Below, piece after piece: positions 11,416 through 21,066 of a stretch of DNA of 64,000 bases (positions are counted from its first letter, which is position 1; every line of letters starts with the position of its first letter). The notes below the pieces were generated by a model that saw only the letters and a program-made list of their open reading frames with translations, had not been told where the DNA came from and made no database searches. The position numbers and the translations under genes were made by a program. This DNA is from JBGSUZ01 sp963677505 (GTDB taxonomy: Bacteria > Bacillota > Clostridia > Peptostreptococcales > Acidaminobacteraceae), in contig CAXXWB010000017.1 of the NCBI GenBank assembly GCA_963677505.2, positions 1-64,000 on the forward strand, written 5' to 3'.

Positions 11416-12690
11416 TCATTTATTCTAAGGTGTTAAACTATTGTTTATTATTTCCTAGTTTTTATTGTCAAATTGCAATTTATTTTTTAATTTTGTAATA
11501 AAATCATCTCTTGAAAAATTTATTTTATTGAAACTTTTTAGTTGATTCATATTGAAGCCTGTGTTGAAAAACTTAATTTTATTATTTTAAAGCTAGAATT
11601 ATTAACTGCTTTCTGCTTTTATTTTATTTGACTATATATGCTCAGATTAATTTCTTAGATGTTTTGGTGTATGTTGCTTTGGTAATTTCTTATTCATTTG
11701 TAAATATAAAGATAATAAATTAGTCTTATTTATAGTATTTTACTAAATATCTCTAACACTATTTCGATTTCTATCACTTTTTGTAGGTTAACATGTTAAA
11801 TATTATTATTCTGTTTTGCAATGAGGCATTGCACGTTATTCTTTAAAATTATTTTTAAATTACAAATTTATATATTTATTATTTAAACTATAGTATTTTT
11901 CTTAATTATTGCTTAGTTAATATTATAATTCAGAATTTTATTTTTTAAAAGGGTGATAATTGATTGCATTAGTAGATGCTTTTTATTATTATTTTCTTTA
12001 TTAAGAGCATTACTATCAAGAGAAAATAATTTTGTGTTTTGCTCATAAGAAGACAAAAGATCTTGCATTTCAAAAAATAATTGATTATATTTTAATTACA
12101 ATTTTTGAGTTTTCGTTGTCTAAATTTTTAATTGATTAGTCAAATTTTATTTTCTATTTCCTACTATATAAGTAAGCTAGGCTAATTTGGCTCTATATTG
12201 CCGAGAAGAGTTTCTAGCTAACTTTTTTCTTTTTGAACTTATATAAGAATATTTTTTGTCTCTTCAAGTTCTTAATCTTTATTCTTTGAAGCCCGTCGTT
12301 CAGTTAATTAAGTATTAAATGCATTATCTTGTTTTAATTTTTATATTTTGCTTTCTAATTTTTATACATATTTTTCCTTTTCGGCTTGAATAATCAAAAA
12401 TTTTTAACTCATTTCTCTTTTTTCTTTTTATTCAATTTCTAGCTTATCTTCTAATTCTTTTATTTTTATTTATAATGTTTTCATAGCCAAAAGATAAGTA
12501 TTGCTTTGCTATAAAGAATTTGTTTAAGACAGTTTTTATGTCAATAAGCCGTTGGATTGGAATATTTAAGAAAAAGGAATCCTTTCAGTTTCAGCTGGTT
12601 TGTCTAGGATATCAGTTTTTGATATTATAATATTTTTTCCTTTAAAATAGTTAAATTTTCTATATTTTCAGTTTCTGAAATTTCCATCAT
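11416..12690 (-). CDS. Coiled-coil protein of a ciliate, function unknown
   Basis: Starts MMEISETENIENLTIL at 12690 and ends LTPQNK with TGA 11416-11418, convergent with the NAP gene. Read with TAA/TAG as Gln it is almost entirely Lys/Glu/Gln coiled coil (KELEDKLEIEQKEKREM, YVQKLESKIQKLKQDN, QELEETKNILIQVQKEK). At least one missing base (near 12140, in an A run) is needed to join ENKNLTNQLK. Introns are probable near 12530 and 11700-12000 but not resolved. I do not recognise the family. Confidence 0.5.
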
Positions 12691-13182
12691 ATGTTGTTTT
12701 ATAACTTACTGATTTAGTTATAAAATATAATTTTATTTATAATTTATTTGAACAAAATATACAAATAAAAAGACAAAAATTAAAGGATTAGTATTTCTAC
12801 TAAAATATGAGTTAATTTATATCTTATTAAGTTTTAAAAATCATTATTATTTTGCAAATAATTAAAAATGGTATACATTTCAAGGATAATAAGCTTAGAT
12901 TATTTTTATTTATTGTTTAAAATATTTAATATAATATATAATTATTTTTATTATGTAAATTTAAATTTGAAATAATTTAAGAATATAAATTCGAAAAAAA
13001 TTCAAGAATTTCATTTTTTTCTAAGAAATTTATTTTGTTAATAATTAAAAAAAAAAACCAAAAATCTTTTAAAATAAAATTTTGAAGAAAATAAAATTTA
13101 CAGAAAATACAATTTTTTTTTGTACAATTTATGCGAAAAAAGACAATGCATATATAAAGTATAAGTTTTTGGTTTTGATCAA
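12691..13182. other. AT-rich ciliate DNA up to the junction
   Basis: Long A and T runs with no protein-like reading on either strand and no telomere repeats. It ends where the bacterial reading frame of an aldo/keto reductase begins. Confidence 0.5.
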
Positions 13183-13308
13183 TGTATCAAAATAATTGAA
13201 ACCTTCCGCCATATACGCGTCAATCATTTGATTGAACTGATCATAATCAACCGCTGTATTTTCCTCTTTCATAGGCAATCTCATACAGCCAAAACCAAGC
13301 TTTCTCAT
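13183..13308 (-). pseudogene. Aldo/keto reductase, 3' part cut off at the junction
   Basis: The - strand start ATG 13308 follows a GGAGGG ribosome site. The 42 readable residues, from MRKLGFGCMRLP through GFNYFDT, are the standard N-terminus of clostridial NADP-dependent aldo/keto reductases (often with a C-terminal 4Fe-4S domain). After Thr at 13183 the reading turns into low-complexity sequence that has no family similarity, so more than 300 residues are missing. The catalytic Tyr and Lys are lost. A MerR-type promoter lies about 90-120 bases upstream of the start. Truncation at a sequence joint, not a stop codon, suggests an assembly breakpoint. Confidence 0.8.
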
Positions 13309-13397
13309 AGTTTCCCTCCAATATTTCGGTAAAATCAAATAACTTAAAACTTTTCCAAAGTCAATATCATTTTTTCTGTGTCTTATAACCTTAAGTC

Positions 13398-13428
13398 ATT
13401 TTACCTCTTGGAGTTAACTCCATGTCAA
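13398..13428 (-). promoter_or_regulatory. MerR-type promoter with 19-bp spacer
   Basis: Read on the - strand: TTGACA (13423-13428), a 19-bp spacer, then TAAAAT (13398-13403). The spacer begins with the perfect 14-bp palindrome TGGAGTTAACTCCA (13409-13422). A 19-bp instead of 17-bp spacing with an operator inside the spacer is the signature of promoters activated by MerR-family regulators. It drives the cut aldo/keto reductase. No MerR gene lies next to it; the one at 28.7 kb is a candidate only by family. Confidence 0.7.
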
Positions 13429-13536
13429 ATACAAATTGAACTCACCGAAGACTAAAAGGCAAATGTTGCAACTGTAGGGGCAATCACAATAATATTTTTT
13501 CACTAGTTCGGGATAGTTATCTATAAATTTCATTTT

Positions 13537-14889
13537 CTACAGCTTAACAATGATTTGAGTCCCTTTACCCACTTCACTTTGAACTTCAATCTTGCCTTCA
13601 TGAATATCCACAATCCATTTTACCAAGGAAAGACCCAGTCCAGTCCCGCCAATTGACCTGCTTCTGGCTTTGTCACCCTGTAAAAGCGATCAAATAGAAA
13701 CGGAATATCTTCTTTCGGTATACCAATCCCCCTCGTCAGCGATTGTAATGACTGTGTATTGACCCATTTTCTTGTATTCAATAGAAATTTCCGTTCCGTC
13801 TCCTGAGTACTTAATGCTATTGTCTATGATTGCCCTTAGCATTTGCTTTATCAATCTTCTATCTCCAGTAAACGCCAACTTTGAGTACTCTCTACACAAA
13901 ATGTTGTGGGTCTTATCTAAAAAAGCACTCTCTTTTATAACTTCATTGATTAATTCTTCAAGTTCAATTTCAGTCCTATCTATTTTGTAAATTTCATTAT
14001 CTGCCTTGGATAAAAACAACAACATATCCAATAAGCTTGTCATGTTGCCTATCTCAACTTTAATTGAAGCTAAGCTCTCCTCAAGTACTTCAGGGTCATT
14101 TTTGCCCCACCGATCTAACACATCCACATAACCTTTAATAACCGTTAGTGGGGTTGCCAACTCATGTGACGCATCTAGGGTAAAGCGGTTTTGCTTATCA
14201 TAAGCGGTCTCAATCCTGCCTATAAAGTCGTTAAAGGTATCTGAAAGTCGCTTTATCTCATCTTCTGGGCCATCAATATAAATTCTAGCCGATAAATCGT
14301 TTGCGCTGATTTCTTTGGCTTGACTGATAATATGGTCAATGGGACTTAAGGCCTTACGACTCATAAACCCGCCTACTAAAATAGCAAAAATAAATACAAA
14401 TCCATCTATAAACAGCATAATGCCCGCAAGTATATGGATATAACTTTCTTCACTGCCCATATTTTTTATGACTTGAACTTCTACTTTAGTACCGTCTTTT
14501 AAAATAAGTACATCCTCTAAATACATGACGGGATTCTCGCCGACTTCATTAAGCATTACTCTACCAAGGTCAATATTATTGGTATTCTCAACAGGTTGAA
14601 CCTCTCCAGTATTATAGATAACTTGTTTATTATAACTGAGGCTCACATCCACATTGTCTGCTATTTGTGATAACTTTTTCAAATCAATTCTAGGGATATC
14701 CTCCAAGGTGCTAATATTTTCATCAATAACATGATCCACCAAATTAATCTGCTGGACGGATGTTTGATACATGTAATAGCCAATTCCTAAAAGCGTGGCA
14801 ACATTCACAAGTGCCAAGCCTACAAAGAAAACGACTGCGTAAATCATTGTTAATCTATGGGATATTTTTGTTGGCATCAGCTTAATCAT
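13537..14889 (-). pseudogene. Sensor histidine kinase with two frame-breaking indels
   Basis: Starts six bases after the response regulator stop. It has two membrane helices (about residues 12-35 and 150-175), an extracellular sensor loop, a HAMP domain, a HisKA box (DASHELATPLTVIKGY) and an ATPase domain with N box DNSIKYSG and G1 box IADEG. The frame then breaks twice. One G too many in the G run at about 13727 breaks IADEGIGIP; one G is missing at about 13657 in YRVDKARSRS. Past these, GGTGLGLSLVKWIVDIHEG reads to TAG 13537. The two changes cancel the frame apart from the short stretch between them. Errors in the assembly near the junction are more likely than decay. It pairs with the regulator at 14895. 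Confidence 0.8.
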
Positions 14890-14894
14890 TATTT

Positions 14895-15578
14895 TCAGGA
14901 CTCCTTAAAGGTATACCCTACCCCGCGCACAGTTCGTATCAATTTACTATCATAGGGATAATCAATTTTATTTCTAAGGTATCGAATGTAAACATCTAGC
15001 ACATTGCTATCGCCGACAAAATCGTATCCCCAAACATGTTCAATAATCTGATCTCGAGTGAGTACTAATCCTTTATTCTTTAGTAAATATTCTAATAAAT
15101 CATATTCCGTTTTGGTGAGTTCTATTCGATTTCCTCGCTTTATAACTTCTCTCGTTAAAAGATTAACAGTTAAGTCAGAACTTTCTAAAACCTGCTGTTC
15201 TCTATTGTCAGCCTTACTTCTTCTCAAACCTGCTCTAATACGTGCCAGTAACTCCTCCATTTCAAAGGGTTTCGTCACATAGTCATCGGCTCCAAGATCC
15301 AATCCAATAACTTTGTCCGTCACGTCACGCCTTGCCGTCAACATTATAATAGGCACGTTAGAGGACTTTCGAACTTTTCTACAAACTTCTATACCGCTTA
15401 TTTCAGGAAGCATCAGATCCAGCAAGATAAGGCCATATTGTCCATTATTAAAGGCTTCTAGCCCTTCACGTCCATTCATAGCGGTGTCATAAGTATAGCC
15501 TTCATGCTTGAGCTCTAACTCCAGTACGCGTGTGATAGCCACATCGTCTTCAACAATCAAAATATCTTTGCTTTTCAA
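14895..15578 (-). CDS. OmpR-family response regulator
   Basis: Receiver domain with acidic pocket VEDD, phosphoacceptor LLDLMLPEISG (about residue 54) and Lys in YVTKPFEM. The C-terminal winged helix ends VRGVGYTFKES. I choose TTG 15578, six bases past GAGGTG, over the GTG at 15587 that overlaps that ribosome site. The gene sits between a VTT membrane protein (upstream) and the kinase (downstream) on the same strand, so the three likely form one operon. The phosphorylated regulator binds DNA; its targets are unknown. It is close in build to ArlR/HssR/CssR-type regulators. Confidence 0.9.
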   Translation of the reverse strand: MKSKDILIVEDDVAITRVLELELKHEGYTYDTAMNGREGLEAFNNGQYGLILLDLMLPEISGIEVCRKVRKSSNVPIIMLTARRDVTDKVIGLDLGADDYVTKPFEMEELLARIRAGLRRSKADNREQQVLESSDLTVNLLTREVIKRGNRIELTKTEYDLLEYLLKNKGLVLTRDQIIEHVWGYDFVGDSNVLDVYIRYLRNKIDYPYDSKLIRTVRGVGYTFKES

Positions 15579-15631
15579 TGGTTTCACCTCATTCGAAAAA
15601 AAATTAGGACGGAATTGCCCTAATTTCTAAA

Positions 15632-16312
15632 TTAAAATCTATTTACCACTAAAGACAGTCTATTTCTAAGCAAATATAAAATCAATGCCAGAAACATAAT
15701 TATTCCTCCAAAGTTGAGTAGTTGTTCAATTTTAAGTTGTCCAAATTGTGCGCCCATATAACTTGCCACTAACATAGTTGGTATTCGGGCGACAAAGTAA
15801 ATGCCTAAGAATTTCTTAAACTTAAAAGGCGTAAGACCAACCGCATAGACAAGGACATCTTTAGGAACGCCTGGTATGAAACAAAGTATAAATAATAAGG
15901 TGCTTCCCTTTTTACTTTCTAACTTTCTCTTATATTCAATTAATTTTTCCTTTTTAACTAACTTGCAGACCAATGGAAAACCAAATTTTCTTGACAGAAA
16001 AAAGGCCATCACGGAGCCAATCATGATGCCGATTGTAGATAATACAAAACCCAAAAACCCGCCATAGATATAGCCACCCGCTAATTGGATAGGCTCCCCT
16101 GGAATAATGGCAATCACAATTTGAACAATCTGGAGTAAAATAAAAATCAGCATTCCAAGAATGCCTTTGTTTCCAATATATACTTTTATTTGATCTGGAT
16201 TGCTTAAAAAATTCATCATGCCAAAATTATTTATAGAAATCAAACCAACCGCTACAATGAATATGAGTATCAGTATACTAAGCCTTTGTCTATTGGATAA
16301 TAGAATTTTCAT
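15632..16312 (-). CDS. TVP38/TMEM64 (VTT/DedA-superfamily) membrane protein
   Basis: 226 residues with about six hydrophobic segments. It carries the VTT signature: IIPGEPIQLAGGYIYGGFLG, then a second re-entrant motif CFIPGVPKDVLVYAVG. The ATG has AGAGGTGAT upstream. These proteins are linked to lipid scrambling and membrane integrity in bacteria; the exact substrate here is unknown. As first gene of the operon with the two-component system, it may be under that system's control or feed its signal. That link is inference from order only. Confidence 0.85.
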   Translation of the reverse strand: MKILLSNRQRLSILILIFIVAVGLISINNFGMMNFLSNPDQIKVYIGNKGILGMLIFILLQIVQIVIAIIPGEPIQLAGGYIYGGFLGFVLSTIGIMIGSVMAFFLSRKFGFPLVCKLVKKEKLIEYKRKLESKKGSTLLFILCFIPGVPKDVLVYAVGLTPFKFKKFLGIYFVARIPTMLVASYMGAQFGQLKIEQLLNFGGIIMFLALILYLLRNRLSLVVNRF

Positions 16313-16436
16313 TTTTGATCACCTCTGCAGTCCCTTCAGTAAAAATTTCTACTCACGGATTCTTCTTGTTATCAGAATAGAACAATACTCTGATAAACCA
16401 ATGAACTGAATCTGAGAAAATTCTCATATAAAGGCT

Positions 16437-18818
16437 TTATTCATGCTTAGGTGATACCCTTGGCGTGTAAATTTGGCTGTTTCCATTCACATCTATGAGT
16501 ACTGAATGCTTTGGAATCTGCCAATTTTTATATTGATATGAAATGTCGCTAAAGTTGGCAATCACTTGGATATCTTTCCCGTATTGTGTCCTTTGTACAG
16601 AACCATCTTTTGTCAAGTCGGCAAAATCGGTCATCTCTTTCTGAATAACCTGCTTGGAAAACTCAGCCCAAACCTTGTTATGACTAACGATATCGGCTTT
16701 GTATTCTGCCCACTGTTCTCCGTCCAAATGGTATAGCGGCGGTACATTATAGAGCACTTCTCGTAGCATCCTGTCCTGAGTGGCTCCCTTAATTTTAAAG
16801 GTCGGCCATTCCCAATGATATGCGCTAATCATCGACTCATTGTAGACGAGTTTAAACAGGGGAATGTCATATCTCGGATCAACAAATAGGGTATAGATGT
16901 AATCTTTTAAGGGCACTCGCTTGGAGAAATGTTCAGCGACGCCTCCCTTAGCATTAAAATAGCGTCCAACGTAGTATTCACTGGTTTTGTTGCTCTTCAT
17001 ATCGTCATCCATCCATGAAAAACTTTTTAACTCAATGCCATGAGCAAAGGCAATTGTAGAAGCCGCAAAATCATTTCCGCCTTCAGAACCCACTACCAAT
17101 CCATAGGTATCTCGAATATATGCCATCCGCTCTAAACGGGCAGCCAAATCTTCCTGCTGGGTTGTAATATGTTCAGGGGTGTAGTCATCGTAAATTTCAC
17201 CCGTCCCATCGCAGTCCACAAACCATGAGTTAAAATGCAACTGATTCTCTTCTATAATTGTCTTCGTCCGTTTCTTTACCGAAGGGAGGGCAAGGGTAGG
17301 ATTCAGTTTTCGCCCCACATTCTGAAAACCCCTAATTTTCTCGCCTTTTATATTAGTGACGGTAGCTTTCTCATACAGACTTGTATCATCAAAATCAGCT
17401 GTAGACCATTGCGCTTTGCCAGGTTCATGAATAGAGTGATAGGAGTCGTAGCTTCCGATTAGGAAACCCTGTTCGACAGCGGTATTCACCAATTCTGGCT
17501 TGGCAAATGCCTGTTCCCACTCATGTAGACCCAACCAAGCTTGATTAATACCCGATTCTTTCAGTTGGCGAATCAAATTTACGGTATCTCCATTCATCCA
17601 ATCTGATGGCGCATTAAAAACATCCGGCAAATTTACCGCTAAAGCATACTTATTGGTCTGAATTTTTTTCGATTCACTCATATTTTTATAACCTTTTTTT
17701 AAAAGATTATCCAGCATTGGACTATGCTTGGACAAGATCTTAGAATTGAAAAAATCATCTCTTCTAAGCAAAACACTAATGTAGTTACAAATCACATTCC
17801 GTTGATAGTCGTCAACATAGTCCTGCTTTTTTAGCTTTTTCACCGTTGTCGCAAATTCTGCGCCATTTTCTACCCTATTTGAAAAAGACAACAAATATTC
17901 CATGATTGGTGAGCCAATCAGCTTTCTAAATGCCTGCCATTTAACATCCTCAGCGGAAATCACTTTATCTCCCCACAAATAAATGAAGGGGGCTCCGTAC
18001 AATTTTTTTATTTCAGGATTTTTTTCGGCCTTTTGCGCTAGCGTTACAAAATTTCCTTGTTCAATCACATAGTTTCGATACAGTTTTGCTATGTTGACCG
18101 AATTGTTTTCTGTAATATAAATACGGAAGCTCTTGGTTCGATTTTTGTCGATTTTGGGATATGACTGAGTAACTGAAAATGAAAGATCGGGATTTGCAGA
18201 AAAATCTAGGTGTGTTCTATAGGGATTTTCCATGACAAATAGGACTGCATATTTACCCGACGAAGTTGCCCAAAATGGCATGGAAAGCTGTTCCATCACT
18301 TCGACTTCCTCCCCGCTCAAATAAGCCTTCCAAGTGGTATCCTTGGCAGGGATTCGTTTTCCCTCTCCCAATGGAAGATAATACTGTTCGGCTCCAATCT
18401 GAGGCCATGTGAAAGTATTATCAGTCTCGGACTCAGAAGTGATGCTGACGTTTAAATAGTCCTCTACAGGCTTGACTTTGACCGATACCTTTGCGTCTGG
18501 ATACTTCCAACTGGTCTCATTATTTGATTCTTTGTAATTTTTTACAGTTCTTTTTTCGCCACCACCAGATACCTTTACCGTATCTTTCTCAATGCCCAAT
18601 GAAAGGGCAAAGTTCTCTGGATCAACCTTATAGCTGGTGGGTAACCCCTTAATTTTTGATTGTTCTACTTTAAAAGATGAAGTGTTTTTAGTAGATACCG
18701 AGTCTACAACTGCCTCGGCAGAACAGCCCGTCGTGGCCACTACTGCAGACAATAGCAGCGAAAGTCCTCTCGCATACAGGGTCGTTTGTTTCAAGCAATT
18801 TTTATTCATAATTTTCAC
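16437..18818 (-). CDS. Lipoprotein with glycoside-hydrolase-like fold
   Basis: About 793 residues. I choose GTG 18818, five bases after AAAGGAG; the in-frame ATG 18809 is the alternative. The signal peptide has a lipobox (VVATTGCSA). A beta-rich N-terminal half is followed by a barrel-like region: NQAWLGLHEWEQAF, FLIGSYDSYHSIHEP, HFNSWFVDCDGTGEIYDDY, LVVGSEGGNDFA, SFSWMDDDM. The Asp in FVDCDG and Glu in GSEGG resemble the catalytic pair of GH-type barrels such as endo-alpha-N-acetylgalactosaminidase relatives (GH101/GH129), but I cannot fix the family. It lies downstream of a two-component system on the same strand, pointing to regulated glycan scavenging at the cell surface. Confidence 0.6.
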   Translation of the reverse strand: MKIMNKNCLKQTTLYARGLSLLLSAVVATTGCSAEAVVDSVSTKNTSSFKVEQSKIKGLPTSYKVDPENFALSLGIEKDTVKVSGGGEKRTVKNYKESNNETSWKYPDAKVSVKVKPVEDYLNVSITSESETDNTFTWPQIGAEQYYLPLGEGKRIPAKDTTWKAYLSGEEVEVMEQLSMPFWATSSGKYAVLFVMENPYRTHLDFSANPDLSFSVTQSYPKIDKNRTKSFRIYITENNSVNIAKLYRNYVIEQGNFVTLAQKAEKNPEIKKLYGAPFIYLWGDKVISAEDVKWQAFRKLIGSPIMEYLLSFSNRVENGAEFATTVKKLKKQDYVDDYQRNVICNYISVLLRRDDFFNSKILSKHSPMLDNLLKKGYKNMSESKKIQTNKYALAVNLPDVFNAPSDWMNGDTVNLIRQLKESGINQAWLGLHEWEQAFAKPELVNTAVEQGFLIGSYDSYHSIHEPGKAQWSTADFDDTSLYEKATVTNIKGEKIRGFQNVGRKLNPTLALPSVKKRTKTIIEENQLHFNSWFVDCDGTGEIYDDYTPEHITTQQEDLAARLERMAYIRDTYGLVVGSEGGNDFAASTIAFAHGIELKSFSWMDDDMKSNKTSEYYVGRYFNAKGGVAEHFSKRVPLKDYIYTLFVDPRYDIPLFKLVYNESMISAYHWEWPTFKIKGATQDRMLREVLYNVPPLYHLDGEQWAEYKADIVSHNKVWAEFSKQVIQKEMTDFADLTKDGSVQRTQYGKDIQVIANFSDISYQYKNWQIPKHSVLIDVNGNSQIYTPRVSPKHE

Positions 18819-18886
18819 TATTACTCCTTTCGTGTGATCTTCAAAGAGTATATAGGATGCTTGTGACAACCGTTTGTCAAAATCCA

Positions 18887-20281
18887 CTATCTTAAAAAAA
18901 TAACTTCAAATTCTATTCTATTGCTTATCCGACTGCACCGAACCGAGCATCCCATCTGCTCTGCAATTTTTCGAACCAGTGAAAGCCCCAGCCCTGTGCC
19001 CGTAAGCGCTGAATTGCGTGAAGGCTCTCCTACATAAAAGGGTTCCCAAATACGTTCTAGGTCCAGCTGACTATTCTGCGTTTCATTGGAAATTGTAACC
19101 CGATAGCCTTCTTCGTTCTTCTCAAGACGGACTTCAATCACCCCGCCAGAAGCGTATTTGACAGCATTGGACAGTAGGTTAGAAAATAGCTCCGATACCA
19201 GTTCTTGATTTCCCTTGTACTGGATATTGGACTCTATCTGTATTAAAAACTTTAACGGTCTATCCCGAAGTAAAATACGTTGTTCGTTAATCTGTTGATT
19301 GAGCAGTTGATCTAATGACACGTCTGACACGGTATATTCTTTCTGAGCAATTCCAGACAAATGGAGCAATCGTTCCACCAAATCCGTCATTTTTTCATTT
19401 TGCCTTAAAATAGTATCTAAAAATGTACCGTCATCTAGTCCGTCCCGCATCCCAGAGGCATACATGTTGACCAAAGAGATTGGCGTTTTCAAATCATGGG
19501 CAACATTATCCAACAGTTGCTCCATCTGACGATTTTTATCGATTAACACTGCCTGATATTGCTGAATCTCTTGGCTCATTTGGTTCATGCTGTCTGCCAC
19601 TAATTCTAGCTCATCTCCTGTGTGGATGATGAGTCTGTCATATTCCTGTCTTGCTATTTTTTTGGAAAACACTTCGATTGCATGTAAGGGTCGTGTGATG
19701 TGCCGAACCAAAATATAGATGAGTGCAATCGCCAAAAGTAAAGCAATGGAGAAAAATGCAATTTCGAATTGGTTGATCATAGATATAAATTCTGTGGCAT
19801 TAGGTATAATCGCCGCAATGGCATATAGGTTAGATTCTATAGGTATATATTCCACCAAAATGCTGTAATTCAGCTTCTCCTGCTGATAGATGCGGAACTG
19901 AAATCCTTTTTGAGTGGCCGTATGATAGTCTTCCTCCCATAACCAAAATTTCTGAAATCCCAGTCCTTTTAATCGAAATTTATTACGGATCTCATTGCTG
20001 AGCGTTTCTGGGTCATTTATATTGTTGGAATGAACAGCTATAATTTTCTCTTCCTGCTCCAATACTTGAATCACGTCTTCTGGTTTGTTTCCTTGCTCCA
20101 GACTTTGTTTTAACTGGTCTCCAATTTGCCGAAGGGTTTCTCTCTGTTGGTATAAATAATAGCGTTCAGCAACGTATTTATTGACAAAGAGAGATACGCC
20201 AAAAGTTACGCATAAAATCAGAGTAATTCCCAAAATAAATTTGCGAGATAACCGTGTTTTTTGCCCTGGTGTCTGCTTCAT
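18887..20281 (-). CDS. Sensor histidine kinase
   Basis: 464 residues: a helix at about 15-35, an extracellular domain of about 130 residues, a second helix (FFSIALLLAIALIYILV), HAMP, HisKA box (VAHDLKTPISLVNMYASG) and a HATPase with N box LLSNAVKYASGG and G2 box GTGLGLSLVRKIAEQMG. Its start overlaps the response regulator stop by four bases (ATGA), so the two are co-translated. The glycoside-hydrolase-like lipoprotein follows about 70 bases downstream. The membrane kinase presumably senses an extracellular cue. Confidence 0.9.
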   Translation of the reverse strand: MKQTPGQKTRLSRKFILGITLILCVTFGVSLFVNKYVAERYYLYQQRETLRQIGDQLKQSLEQGNKPEDVIQVLEQEEKIIAVHSNNINDPETLSNEIRNKFRLKGLGFQKFWLWEEDYHTATQKGFQFRIYQQEKLNYSILVEYIPIESNLYAIAAIIPNATEFISMINQFEIAFFSIALLLAIALIYILVRHITRPLHAIEVFSKKIARQEYDRLIIHTGDELELVADSMNQMSQEIQQYQAVLIDKNRQMEQLLDNVAHDLKTPISLVNMYASGMRDGLDDGTFLDTILRQNEKMTDLVERLLHLSGIAQKEYTVSDVSLDQLLNQQINEQRILLRDRPLKFLIQIESNIQYKGNQELVSELFSNLLSNAVKYASGGVIEVRLEKNEEGYRVTISNETQNSQLDLERIWEPFYVGEPSRNSALTGTGLGLSLVRKIAEQMGCSVRCSRISNRIEFEVIFLR

Positions 20282-20925
20282 TTGGATTCCCCCATCACAT
20301 AACCCAATCCAACACGGGTTTGGATCATGTCCTCTCCAATTTTCTTTCGCAGTCGCCGAATATTTGTATCTACGGTACGGATATCGCCTTCAAAGTCCAT
20401 CCCCCAGATGCGATCCAAAAGATATTCTCTAGATAAGACCTGACGTGGATTAGATAAAAAACATTTGAGCAACTCAAATTCTGTTTTTGTCAGCGTGAGT
20501 CTTTCATTTTCTTTAGTGACTACTAGAGTTTCCAGATTTAACGAAATGTCCTGAACCCTTAGAATCAGTTCGGTTTTGCATAGCTTTCGAATTCGCAGTA
20601 ACAACACTTGAATATCAAAGGGTTTTCGTAAATAGTCGTCGGCCCCGCAAGTCAGTCCTGTAATTTCGTCTTGGGTCTGCCCCTTAGCAGTCAACATAAG
20701 TATTTTTGCAGGAATTTGCAACTGTCGAATTACTCGACAAGTTTGGATACCATCCTGAATTGGCATCATCCAATCCAATAGAACAAGATCTACTGGTTGC
20801 TCTGCCAAAAAATCAATGGCTTCTTGCCCATTCGGCACAACGTGAACTTGATATCCATCCTTCTGAAGATAAAGTTTTAATATTTTTTGCATGTCTAAAT
20901 CATCTTCAACGATTAAAATATACAT
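20278..20925 (-). CDS. OmpR-family response regulator
   Basis: 215 residues. Receiver has EDD, phosphoacceptor VLLDWMMPIQDG, conserved Thr in MLTAKG and Lys in DDYLRKPFDIQ. The winged helix has EYLLDRIWGMDFEGDIRTVD and ends VGLGYVMGESK. The ribosome site AGGAGGT lies seven bases before ATG. First gene of an operon with the kinase and the glycoside-hydrolase-like lipoprotein, and divergent from the serine hydrolase at 21067. The shared upstream region (20926-21066) may carry its binding site, though no clear direct repeat is seen. Confidence 0.92.
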   Translation of the reverse strand: MYILIVEDDLDMQKILKLYLQKDGYQVHVVPNGQEAIDFLAEQPVDLVLLDWMMPIQDGIQTCRVIRQLQIPAKILMLTAKGQTQDEITGLTCGADDYLRKPFDIQVLLLRIRKLCKTELILRVQDISLNLETLVVTKENERLTLTKTEFELLKCFLSNPRQVLSREYLLDRIWGMDFEGDIRTVDTNIRRLRKKIGEDMIQTRVGLGYVMGESK

Positions 20926-21066
20926 TATTGTACCTCCTGATCTAAATGACTAAAATTTAGGTTATAATAGAAACATGTTAATATCAATGATAAAAAGGAA
21001 TTCTATTAAAAAATAAATAGAAAAAACATGAAAAAAAATACTATATCAATTAAACTTGGGGGATCT

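Larger units (their letters stand above)
1..13182. other. Ciliate nuclear DNA segment
   Basis: This stretch is extremely AT-rich and has no long ORF in the standard code. Reading TAA and TAG as glutamine gives recognisable eukaryotic proteins on both strands: PKA regulatory subunit, aspartic protease, NAP histone chaperone, trichocyst matrix protein and a dynein-arm factor. Genes are interrupted by GT...AG introns of about 31-45 nt and end with TGA. UAA/UAG = Gln with UGA stop is the code of many ciliates. I see no telomeric repeats. Several genes contain single-base indels at homopolymers. The segment ends at about 13,182, where a bacterial gene is cut off. Confidence 0.92.

Noticed and set aside
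1..13182. Euplotes-type code (TGA = Cys)
   Set aside because: Genes here end on TGA and need TAA/TAG as Gln; no conserved Cys position was found as TGA.
13000..13182. Ciliate telomere at the joint
   Set aside because: Only a single CCAAAAA-like piece; no tandem repeat.
13415..13535. Short - strand ORF with several Cys
   Set aside because: No ribosome site, overlaps the MerR-type promoter; most likely chance.
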